Assembly: GCA_938021455.1 (NCBI GenBank)
Contig: CALIGP010000338.1
Coordinates: 1-6,228, forward strand
Direction of reading: 5' to 3'
Origin: an uncultured Lewinella sp.
Lineage (GTDB): Bacteria > Bacteroidota > Bacteroidia > Chitinophagales > Saprospiraceae
Length of the DNA: 6,228 nucleotides
Shown here: in pieces, positions 1-6,228 of the stretch
Numbering within the stretch: the first letter of the stretch is position 1
Layout: every line of letters starts with the position of its first letter
Notes under the pieces: model-generated
What the model saw: the letters and a program-made list of their open reading frames with translations, nothing else
The model's database searches: none
Told to the model about the DNA's origin: nothing
Program-made: the position numbers and the translations under genes

Positions 1-141
1 CCCGCACGGCAACGGCCCTGGTCCGCTGGCGCCCACCTGGCAGGGTTTTTATCTCGGCGGACTGGAAATCGTGCTCCCGGAAAAACTATCCAAAGACGGT
101 AATCCACCCATCGAAGTCGGCGCGCCCTATTTGATCATCGA
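1..141 (+). repeat. Left copy of exact 141-bp terminal direct repeat
   Basis: Bases 1-141 are identical, with no mismatch seen, to bases 6088-6228, giving an offset of 6087. The repeat lies inside gene A (codons from about 338 on) and is in the same codon phase in both copies. It marks either the overlap of a circularly assembled contig or one period of a head-to-tail tandem duplication. Confidence 0.97.
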
Positions 142-3100
142 TAACATGGGCATCACCGTTCATCTCTACGCCGAGAACCTCCTGCCCCTCGGTGAAAAAT
201 CGGCCGATGGCTGGGCCTTCTCGGTAGACAGAGTAGACCTCAAAATCACCGCTAATCAGTTTGAAGAAGCGGGGATTGCGGGATTAATCAATGTCCCCTT
301 ACTAGCTAAAGCCGCCGCCAACTGCGGCGGAAGTGCCAGTACCCCTCCGGTAGATGCTGTTCTACAAGCCGACGATTGCTTGCTATACGATGCCCTCTTC
401 ATCGCTGGCGGAGACGTCTACTTCACCATTGAAAGCCAAACCGATTACTGTGCCGACCTCTGGAAGGCCGAAGTTATTATTGAAGCCAACAGCAAGTTGA
501 TGCTGGCTTATGAAGATGATCAATTTAATGCCTCGACCCTTCTCTTCGGCAGCATCTCCATTGACGCCCAGATCAACGACAACTTTGGACTAACCATGGA
601 CGAGTTGAGCTTTGACAGCCTCGTCCTGAGTAATCGACCTCAATATTTCTCTCCGGGAGTATGGGATTTCCCGGATGCCATTACGGCGCAGTTTGGTGCC
701 TTTTCCCTTGGTTTTGAGCACATTACCATGGCACTTGACCCCACGAGTCAAAACACCGACGGGCGGGATGTTGCGCTTAGCTTCCAGGCCTGGTTCAATC
801 TCGACGCTGCGATGGACATTGATGTAGCCGGCGCCTTCCAGATTCTAGGTTACCTCAATGAAGAGGATGACCGACAAAAATGGCGGTTTAAGCGAATTAA
901 AGTCAACGCCATTCAGGTGAATGCTTCCACAGACTCCTGGTCCTTGGGAGCCACCATTGCCTTCTACGAAAATGATGTGGAGTGGGGAACCGGGTTTTAC
1001 GGGAGTGGTCATTTGTTTCTTACCATGGTGGGCGGCGACATCGGTTTCGCTGCCGTTGCTCAATTTGGTACGGCCCCCAACGGACAAGACAAATACTTTT
1101 TTGTAGACGTGATTGCCCGTCTGGGCGCAGGTATTCCATTAGGCCCATCTGGCCTCAAATTGATGGCTATCGGCGGGGGTGTTTACACCAATATGTCCCG
1201 TGTTGACGGAGGGGAAATCAAGTCCTTCGTAGAACCAGTGGCGGATGGAGAAATTGATAACGCCACCACTGCTGTAGCGAATTACGACAACTGGGACGGA
1301 ACGGGAAGCTCCCCCCTCAACGGTATTGTAGGGATAAGTACGTCCGGAATTGCCTATGAGGTAGATCTTGGTAATAAGTTTGGCGCTTTTCTTCAGGTAG
1401 TAATCGCTGGGCCAAGCCCGGAAGCCTTCAGTGTAAATGCCCGCCTGGAATTGATCGTAAATGACGACGGAGGTTGGCAAGCCCGCATTGACGGCAACAT
1501 CATGATCATGGCTCCCATCAATTACACCAATGAGTACAAAATCGAAAGTGGAGTAGGCATTTTCGTTAGCATGGCCTACACCCACACAGACTCCTATAAA
1601 GGATTTCAAGCTTCTGCGGATGTATTCATCAACGTTGCTGGAGGTCTCATTCAAGGGGCCAACTCCCTTTCTCCTCCTTCAGACACCACCGGCTCCAATA
1701 AAGGAGAATATGTGGCGGATGGCCTGGGCTACGCCGGAGGGGTGAGCATGGAATTCAGTACCGAGACCTGGTACATCCACATTGGCCACCCAACACCCAA
1801 CAACCGAATCGCAATAGAAGTGGGCGTAGGGCCCATCAGCGTCACCTTTACCAGTTACTTCTGTATCGGCAAACTGGTCCCTCCCATACCTCCCTTACCT
1901 TCTAATGTTACTGCCATTACCGGAGACATTGACATGTCGAGGGATTTTGCCCAATACGAAAACGCATCGGGCTTTGCTTTCGGGGCGAGTCTCGACCTGG
2001 AATCCGGGGGCAAATTCGCCATCTTCTATTATGAAGTAACGGCGGGCATCGGCTTTGACGTCAACATTAGAAAATATGGGGATGCCATTTGTGCCGGAGG
2101 AGGAGCAAATGCTCCCTCTATCGGCATCAACGGCTGGTATGCTGCGGGGCAGGCTTGGGCCTATGTAACGGGCAGTATCGGGATTGACGTAAAGCTCATC
2201 TTTGTTACCGTCCGAAAGGAAATACTCAGTGCAGGTGTAGCAGCTGTACTTCAACTAAAGGGTCCTAACCCCACTTGGGCAAGAGGAACTCTTGCTGGCT
2301 ATTATAGTATTCTGGGAGGTCTCTTTAAAGGTAACTTTTCCATTAATGCTGAATTTGGAGAAAACTGCGTAATCACTGGTCGTGGTGGTCAAGATCCTTT
2401 TGCTAACGTAGATGTACTTTCCGGGCTAACTCCTGATGATGACTCCGAAAACGTATCCGTTAGCACTACACCATCCGCCTACCTAATCATGCCGCTCAAT
2501 GAATCTTCCGAATTAGGAGCTAAGAGATATCGCGTAAAATGGTTGGAAACCAGACTACGAAAAACATCTGGCGGCGGCAATATTAGTGGAACGATCATCA
2601 AGGAAACCGGAGCCTATACTATCCAGTTTATTCCGGACGTCTTCCTCGATGGGGAGACGGAATACGAAATTAAAGTAAAGGTAAAACTGGAAAGCAGACC
2701 CGTAATCGGTGGCAGCTGGAGCCTAGTAAAAAATGAAGAACTCGTCCATCGTTTTACGACCGGGCCAGATTCTGACAGCCTCGAAATCGGCAACATTGCC
2801 TATAGCTATCCAGTAACGGGAATGGCGAACTTTTATCCTCTTGAATATGGCGACGGCTACCTTAAGCTGAAACGCACTCAACCGACCTTAACCGACAACA
2901 TTACGGCCGTTTACATTCGGTCTGGCGGAGGTCAACCCATTGCCAGGACTGTCACCTATGACAACAATTCGATGGAGTATAGTTGGTCTCACCCAACGTT
3001 GACTCGTGAGAGAGTATGGAAGCTGCAACTGGTACAGAACTACGTAGCAGAACCTGGCGGCGGCGGCGGTACCACAACGCCTCCCGCAGGCCAAGGATCT

Positions 3101-4036
3101 TCTTCCTCTCCATCCGGAGGGCTAGGAGGCCCCAATGTACCAATAGCCCCTAAACCAACAATCACCTCTTTCTCCGGTGATGTTATTCACACACTATATT
3201 TCCGTACCAGTGAACATTTACGATTTGCAGATAAAATCGATGCTATTTCTGATAGTTACTCCACCACTAATGTAGCCAGCTCTGCCACCTTGCCCTACAC
3301 CGGTGAATTTATGGACATTGTTGAGGTTATGGGGAATTATCAAACAGACGGTGGGCTGGTAAGTGCAAGCGTTTTATCAAACGAAACTTACTCTACTTCT
3401 TCAACTTTGAGGGCAAAAGTCATCAACCAAATGCCCCTTAATTTCAGCAGCCCAGTACCAAACACAAGCGAGTGGAACAGCCTGAATATAAATCTACCTT
3501 ACACAGCAAATGAATTCCAATTTTCAGACCTTGAAAACATACCTAATCCCGTCGGGGCAACCGAATTCGGTACGGGCACTTTGGCAGGTACGGAAAATGG
3601 CGGTAAGTTTTATCTCGGTTTCGCAAAAGAAACCAGAACCTTGACCATTAACTTGGCGTACGACGCAGAGGAAGCATTGATTGAAACCGTATTCAACATG
3701 CTAAATCAAGGTGGTGCATTAGCCTGGGGAGCAGATTGCTTCCCTCCGGCCGCAATGGACCGGATAAATAACTTGTTTGGCAATAGTGAATTATTATTGG
3801 GTGATACTGACCCAACGGTCATCAGGCTCGTCGCCACTCAAGTAGCATTCGATATTCTAGATTTCGGAGGAGTAGGACAATACTGCCCGATACCCACAAA
3901 ATTAATCGACATCGCGCTCATCAAAAGAAACTTCACCGTACTTGGCATTACGGGAGACACATACCCAGTCAGGTACAAGTACCAGCTACCTGGGGGAAAA
4001 CATCAGAGGACAGTTAACAAAACGATTAGTCTTTAA
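2..4036 (+). CDS. Gene A, 3' part: very large beta-rich exported protein of unknown function (5'-truncated by window edge)
   Basis: The frame is open from the first full codon at position 2 to a TAA at 4034-4036. The GTG at 71 is an internal Val codon, not a start. Joined to the copy starting at 5078, the protein is 1681 residues and this piece is residues 338-1681 (numbering used here). Seen in order: a WQGFYLGGLEI segment (from W350); a long Gly/aromatic-rich beta region with a conspicuous block at about 669-735 that contains IPLGPSGL and GGGVYTNM; a Pro hinge PPIPPLP near 963; a second Gly-rich beta region ending in FKGNFSINAEFGENC (1112-1126); an Ig-like module at about 1153-1258 ending YEIKV...HRFTTG, like bacterial Ig-like domains; a Gly/Ser/Pro linker at 1354-1389; and a C-terminal beta module. 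Scattered cysteines and the signal peptide of the joined gene suggest an extracytoplasmic location. The sequence style recalls long uncharacterised Bacteroidota proteins, and the 669-735 block faintly recalls DUF6603-type proteins; neither was checked. No enzyme motif and no clear type IX sorting domain is visible. Confidence 0.9.
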   Translation, partial: PHGNGPGPLAPTWQGFYLGGLEIVLPEKLSKDGNPPIEVGAPYLIIDNMGITVHLYAENLLPLGEKSADGWAFSVDRVDLKITANQFEEAGIAGLINVPLLAKAAANCGGSASTPPVDAVLQADDCLLYDALFIAGGDVYFTIESQTDYCADLWKAEVIIEANSKLMLAYEDDQFNASTLLFGSISIDAQINDNFGLTMDELSFDSLVLSNRPQYFSPGVWDFPDAITAQFGAFSLGFEHITMALDPTSQNTDGRDVALSFQAWFNLDAAMDIDVAGAFQILGYLNEEDDRQKWRFKRIKVNAIQVNASTDSWSLGATIAFYENDVEWGTGFYGSGHLFLTMVGGDIGFAAVAQFGTAPNGQDKYFFVDVIARLGAGIPLGPSGLKLMAIGGGVYTNMSRVDGGEIKSFVEPVADGEIDNATTAVANYDNWDGTGSSPLNGIVGISTSGIAYEVDLGNKFGAFLQVVIAGPSPEAFSVNARLELIVNDDGGWQARIDGNIMIMAPINYTNEYKIESGVGIFVSMAYTHTDSYKGFQASADVFINVAGGLIQGANSLSPPSDTTGSNKGEYVADGLGYAGGVSMEFSTETWYIHIGHPTPNNRIAIEVGVGPISVTFTSYFCIGKLVPPIPPLPSNVTAITGDIDMSRDFAQYENASGFAFGASLDLESGGKFAIFYYEVTAGIGFDVNIRKYGDAICAGGGANAPSIGINGWYAAGQAWAYVTGSIGIDVKLIFVTVRKEILSAGVAAVLQLKGPNPTWARGTLAGYYSILGGLFKGNFSINAEFGENCVITGRGGQDPFANVDVLSGLTPDDDSENVSVSTTPSAYLIMPLNESSELGAKRYRVKWLETRLRKTSGGGNISGTIIKETGAYTIQFIPDVFLDGETEYEIKVKVKLESRPVIGGSWSLVKNEELVHRFTTGPDSDSLEIGNIAYSYPVTGMANFYPLEYGDGYLKLKRTQPTLTDNITAVYIRSGGGQPIARTVTYDNNSMEYSWSHPTLTRERVWKLQLVQNYVAEPGGGGGTTTPPAGQGSSSSPSGGLGGPNVPIAPKPTITSFSGDVIHTLYFRTSEHLRFADKIDAISDSYSTTNVASSATLPYTGEFMDIVEVMGNYQTDGGLVSASVLSNETYSTSSTLRAKVINQMPLNFSSPVPNTSEWNSLNINLPYTANEFQFSDLENIPNPVGATEFGTGTLAGTENGGKFYLGFAKETRTLTINLAYDAEEALIETVFNMLNQGGALAWGADCFPPAAMDRINNLFGNSELLLGDTDPTVIRLVATQVAFDILDFGGVGQYCPIPTKLIDIALIKRNFTVLGITGDTYPVRYKYQLPGGKHQRTVNKTISL

Positions 4037-4049
4037 TGGTATAATATGA

Positions 4050-4132
4050 CTGGCGTCCAGCGGGGCGAGTGCGCGTGAATACTCCGGCGGGGTCCGCAGG
4101 TGCGGAAGCAGGTAAAACAGCTGTGTTGCCTG
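4050..4132 (+). other. GC-rich chain of four hairpins, candidate structured RNA or 3' element
   Basis: Four successive inverted repeats are visible: CTGG/CCAG around a CGT loop (4050-4060); GAGT/ACTC (4067-4084); a perfect TCCGC/GCGGA stem around AGGT (4093-4106); and a longer imperfect stem (4109-4132). A TATAAT hexamer sits just upstream at 4040-4045 but has no good -35 element, and TATAAT is not the usual Bacteroidota -7 sequence. The block starts about 14 bases after the gene A stop, so it could be a 3' UTR structure, an independent small RNA, or a dispersed palindromic repeat. I do not recognise a known RNA family. Confidence 0.35.
4109..4132 (+). terminator. Possible hairpin terminator or 3' stabiliser of gene A mRNA
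   Basis: CAGGTAA pairs with TTGCCTG (one G-U pair), then after an A/G mismatch AC pairs with GT around an AGCT loop, giving about nine pairs. It is the longest stem after the gene A stop. It is followed by GCCGGTTTG, not a T-run, so an intrinsic terminator is only weakly supported. Confidence 0.22.
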
Positions 4133-4221
4133 GCCGGTTTGCATATGCCTCAATTTTATGATTTGATAACAGGTCAAACCTTCCTCTTTTCCCAGACCAA
4201 GCGTACAAACTAAACATATTC

Positions 4222-4254
4222 AATGTACTCACCTCTATTGTACAGAGGCACATT
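4222..4254 (+). repeat. Two-part inverted repeat upstream of gene B
   Basis: AATGT (4222-4226) pairs with ACATT (4250-4254), and CCTCT (4232-4236) pairs with AGAGG (4244-4248). The two five-base stems are separated by an internal loop of five bases on the left and one on the right, with a seven-base apical loop. It lies about 110 bases upstream of the gene B start and could be an operator or an RNA stem-loop. No T-run follows it. Confidence 0.3.
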
Positions 4255-4284
4255 TGGCCCTTAGCCCCAACTCAAGTATATCTC
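4253..4284 (+). promoter_or_regulatory. Weak candidate Bacteroidota-type promoter for the B-A unit
   Basis: TTTG at 4253-4256 matches the -33 element described for Bacteroidota. Twenty bases later TATATCTC (4277-4284) matches the -7 consensus TAnnTTTG at four of its six fixed positions. It would leave a leader of roughly 75 bases before gene B. Other TA-containing sequences nearby (for example TACTTTTT at 4337) have a better -7 but no -33, so this is only the best pair I found by eye. Confidence 0.15.
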
Positions 4285-4365
4285 CAACTACCGCGCTAAA
4301 AAGCTTATCTTTCCACTCTGGAATTCTGACAACTACTACTTTTTAGACCTTTACCTGGTACACAC

Positions 4366-5061
4366 ATGCGCCTGCTTTTCATCGTTTTAACTTTGTGGTT
4401 TAGCCCTCAATTACTGGCACAGGTAGATGCTTTGGTAATGGAAGCTGAGGGTGCTACAAAGGCACGTCAGGCAGAAATTGCGTTGAAACTAAAAGGATTC
4501 GAATTAGAAAGATTTCCTCCTTCTACACGGGTGATGTTGGCCCGTCTTGCTGAAAATCCCGAAACTGGTGGAAGGGCAGATTATGTTCTGCTACTAGGCT
4601 TTCTGGGAGAGATCTCCAGTGTTGGAAGAATTGCTTCAGAACAAGGTAAAACAGACCCCCTCAAACGGGCCGTCAACCTTGCCAAGGTTCGCACAGGAGA
4701 TACTTCCCGCCGGGATAATTTGTTGAAAAACGTCCGCAACTACAACATCGAGGATGACTTCACCTACAGTGTACTTCCTTTACTGGTTTACACCCGCCAA
4801 CGAGAGGTCCTCGACTACCTCTGGCAGCAGTTGATAACAGAGAACCTTCGCTGCTCTCCTTCAGATGCAGAGACGTCAGGCCGAATTGACTGTGCTTACC
4901 GGATAGCAGAAGCTATTGCCCCAGCCATCGTGGACTTCCCCGTTGCCACAGATGAAGAAGGAAACTTAGTCACCGAAGATTACCGCGCCGCGCTACAGGA
5001 AATACGACGCTGGTACGCTGCTCATTCAAAAGACTACCAAATCGTTACAGAGACCTACTAA
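4366..5061 (+). CDS. Gene B: small exported helical protein, possibly HEAT-like, function unknown
   Basis: This is a 231-residue frame from ATG at 4366 to TAA at 5059-5061. The start is supported by an immediate signal peptide: MRLLFIVLTLWFSPQLLA, with likely cleavage after A18 (LLA/QVD). The mature part of about 213 residues is rich in Leu, Ala, Arg and Glu and looks all-helical, with repeated amphipathic segments such as ARQAEIALKLKGFELERF and VMLARLAENPE. The C-terminal stretch (EIRRWYAAHSKDYQI, W216) resembles the ends of secreted HEAT-repeat proteins; that is an impression, not a search result. C163 and C176 are 13 residues apart and could form a disulphide outside the cytoplasm. No catalytic motif is seen. 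The gene ends 16 bases before the start of gene A on the same strand, so the two are probably co-transcribed, and B may be an accessory or partner of the large exported protein. No Shine-Dalgarno sequence is visible. Confidence 0.85.
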   Translation: MRLLFIVLTLWFSPQLLAQVDALVMEAEGATKARQAEIALKLKGFELERFPPSTRVMLARLAENPETGGRADYVLLLGFLGEISSVGRIASEQGKTDPLKRAVNLAKVRTGDTSRRDNLLKNVRNYNIEDDFTYSVLPLLVYTRQREVLDYLWQQLITENLRCSPSDAETSGRIDCAYRIAEAIAPAIVDFPVATDEEGNLVTEDYRAALQEIRRWYAAHSKDYQIVTETY

Positions 5062-5077
5062 AAGCTTCAAAATAACC

Positions 5078-6228
5078 ATGCGCTATTTACTCTGCCTACT
5101 TTGTTGCGCATTTTTGACTTACTCCTTAGCGGCCAACACCGGCCCGGGGCGGCCGATGCCAATCAACAATGAATTAGCAAAGCTAATTAAGGACATAATG
5201 CCCGTTACGGAGCCCTCTGGGAACACCGTCAACGCCGCTCTATTATCTCCTCCAACGGCAGCAGAAAAAGCAGCGCTGACTTCCGCCTTCGCAGCCCCTA
5301 CGGCCATCAGCGGTACGGGTGATGACCTCCGAAAAGTCGCTGCCTTCACTACTGATGTGAAGAATAAAGTCGATTCCGCCCGGGCCATCCTGAATATGGT
5401 CCGTGACGAAGCCCGCCAGCTACAAAATCTGGTGGATGCACAACTCGCCTCCCTTCCCCTTGGCATCAAGCAGACCATCGGTAATACCGAAGTATTCATC
5501 GCCATCGCCGAAGCCAGACTGACCCCCAGTGCTGCCGAAGTGGACATTTACTGTAGCCTGGATCTTCCGGACACCGACCAGGACCCCATTTTTCTGGCCA
5601 AGGGCATTGGCTGGTCTCGGCAAGGAGGCTTCGTGGGAGATATTGAGCTGGAGCTCATTGCTGACTGGGGCATTGACTTCAACGCTGGCCGCAGCCGACT
5701 CATCCTCCGAGCAGACGACGGTGGTGACCTCAGTGGTACTTTCGTTAAAGTTAATTGTGATGGCTTCGTCGCTGGCCGGATTGACGCCACCGTAATGTTC
5801 TCCCGAAACTGGGTGCTACCCGTCGTCAACGGAGAACCGTTGACGGACGAACTACTCACTGGCGCAACCTCCTCTGAAGAAATCAACTCCGGTGAAAGAG
5901 TACAGGCAGATTTCGTTATCGATATCGACGCTCAGAACGGCTTTGACTTCCTGGCCCAGATGCAGGTCCCGATGCCCTTCGTTTTTAAAGGAAAAGAACA
6001 GGTAGAAGTCTCCATCGGCATCATGGCCATTGACCTCAGCGACGTGGTTAACCCGTCAGACATGTTCGTTCCGCCCAACTACGTCTCCCCGCACGGCAAC
6101 GGCCCTGGTCCGCTGGCGCCCACCTGGCAGGGTTTTTATCTCGGCGGACTGGAAATCGTGCTCCCGGAAAAACTATCCAAAGACGGTAATCCACCCATCG
6201 AAGTCGGCGCGCCCTATTTGATCATCGA
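5078..6228 (+). CDS. Gene A, 5' part: N-terminus of the very large exported protein (3'-truncated by window edge)
   Basis: This frame is open from ATG at 5078 to the right edge (383 codons plus two bases). The start is chosen because a signal peptide follows at once: MRYLLCLLCCAFLTYSLA, with cleavage after A18 or A19. The cysteines have no small residue before them, so this is not a good lipobox. Next come a Pro/Ala/Thr-rich segment (about 19-80), a helical, possibly coiled-coil stretch (about 82-125, from DDLRKVAAF to VDAQ), then beta-rich sequence with motif GTFVKVNCDGF (G220, C227), and from residue 338 the segment repeated at the left edge. Its last 141 bases match 1-141 exactly in the same codon phase, so it continues into the frame at 2-4036 for a total of 1681 residues, or else is a second tandem copy. 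It begins 16 bases after gene B; the leader is A-rich and lacks a Shine-Dalgarno sequence. The function is not recognised. Confidence 0.85.
   Translation, partial: MRYLLCLLCCAFLTYSLAANTGPGRPMPINNELAKLIKDIMPVTEPSGNTVNAALLSPPTAAEKAALTSAFAAPTAISGTGDDLRKVAAFTTDVKNKVDSARAILNMVRDEARQLQNLVDAQLASLPLGIKQTIGNTEVFIAIAEARLTPSAAEVDIYCSLDLPDTDQDPIFLAKGIGWSRQGGFVGDIELELIADWGIDFNAGRSRLILRADDGGDLSGTFVKVNCDGFVAGRIDATVMFSRNWVLPVVNGEPLTDELLTGATSSEEINSGERVQADFVIDIDAQNGFDFLAQMQVPMPFVFKGKEQVEVSIGIMAIDLSDVVNPSDMFVPPNYVSPHGNGPGPLAPTWQGFYLGGLEIVLPEKLSKDGNPPIEVGAPYLII
6088..6228 (+). repeat. Right copy of exact 141-bp terminal direct repeat
   Basis: This copy is identical to bases 1-141. Upstream of it, 5078-6087 supplies the N-terminal 337 codons that are missing from the left-hand gene A. 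The match extends to the very last base, so the true repeat could be longer if the sequence continues beyond the window. Confidence 0.97.

Larger units (their letters stand above)
4037..4365 (+). other. Only long intergenic region (329 bp), between gene A and gene B
   Basis: No convincing gene is found here on either strand. Two parts differ sharply in composition: 4046-4140 is about 64% G+C by hand count and dense in short hairpins, whereas 4141-4365 is about 40% G+C. The region should hold the end of the gene A transcript and the promoter for gene B and probably gene A. If the molecule is a real circle, it is also the only non-coding place for an origin. I see no iteron array, no recognisable riboswitch and no tRNA. 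Confidence 0.8.

Noticed and set aside
71..73. GTG as the start of the large gene at the left edge
   Set aside because: The frame is open to position 2, and the identical copy at the right edge shows this codon is residue 361 of a frame that starts with a signal peptide at 5078.
1139..1654. 171-codon minus-strand open frame inside gene A
   Set aside because: It lies wholly within the long plus-strand gene, which has coherent protein features. It is a typical shadow frame with no domain I recognise.
3935..4036. Type IX secretion C-terminal sorting domain at the end of gene A
   Set aside because: The tail (QLPGGKHQRTVNKTISL) only vaguely resembles such endings, and the usual preceding NP-type motif and beta-sandwich pattern are not clear.
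4046..4140. Remnant of an insertion sequence or bridge-RNA end
   Set aside because: No transposase fragment, target duplication or terminal inverted repeats flank the block. Only its GC-rich hairpin character suggested the idea.
4171..4190. AGGT-CAA-ACCT hairpin followed by a T-rich tract as a terminator
   Set aside because: The stem is only four base pairs with a three-base loop, and the following tract is broken by C residues, which is too weak to call.
4026..4253. 75-codon open frame on the minus strand in the intergenic region
   Set aside because: It spans both the GC-rich hairpin block and AT-rich sequence, overlaps another short minus-strand frame (3986-4177) in a different phase, has low-complexity Pro/Ala composition at its end and no recognisable domain or start signal.
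5119..5886. Minus-strand open frames of 142 and 112 codons over the gene A N-terminus
   Set aside because: The plus strand here has a signal peptide and continues in phase into the repeat. The minus frames are rich in Ser, Arg and Ala, as expected from the complement of this codon usage.

Overview
The window looks like a piece of a bacterial genome, most likely Bacteroidota. Both genes start directly with a short hydrophobic signal peptide, no start has a clear Shine-Dalgarno sequence, and the larger product is a very long, beta-rich secreted protein of a kind I associate with that phylum. This assignment is tentative because the window holds no marker gene.

Layout: positions 2-4036 are the 3' part of a very long gene (here gene A), open at the left edge. 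Positions 4037-4365 are the only sizeable non-coding stretch; it has a GC-rich, hairpin-dense left third and an AT-rich remainder. Positions 4366-5061 encode a small secreted helical protein (gene B). Sixteen bases later, at 5078, a gene with a signal peptide starts and runs off the right edge. That right-hand gene is gene A again: the last 141 bases (6088-6228) are identical to the first 141 (1-141), in the same codon phase. Joined through the repeat, gene A is one frame of 1681 codons.

The exact terminal repeat means the window is one turn of a 6087-bp unit. Either it is a circular molecule, or it is a head-to-tail tandem array of a gene B-gene A pair that an assembler closed into a circle. 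The repeat length of 141 equals the largest default k-mer of a common metagenome assembler, so the window may be a whole contig whose ends overlap by k. No replication, mobilisation, partition, recombinase or transposase gene is visible. I therefore lean towards a collapsed chromosomal tandem array, but a small cryptic circle is not excluded.

Genes B and A lie on the same strand, are closely spaced and both are predicted to be exported, so they probably form one transcription unit read from the 329-bp gap. Neither has a function I can name. The best candidates for something new are the repeating two-gene unit itself, the 1681-residue protein, and the structured intergenic block.
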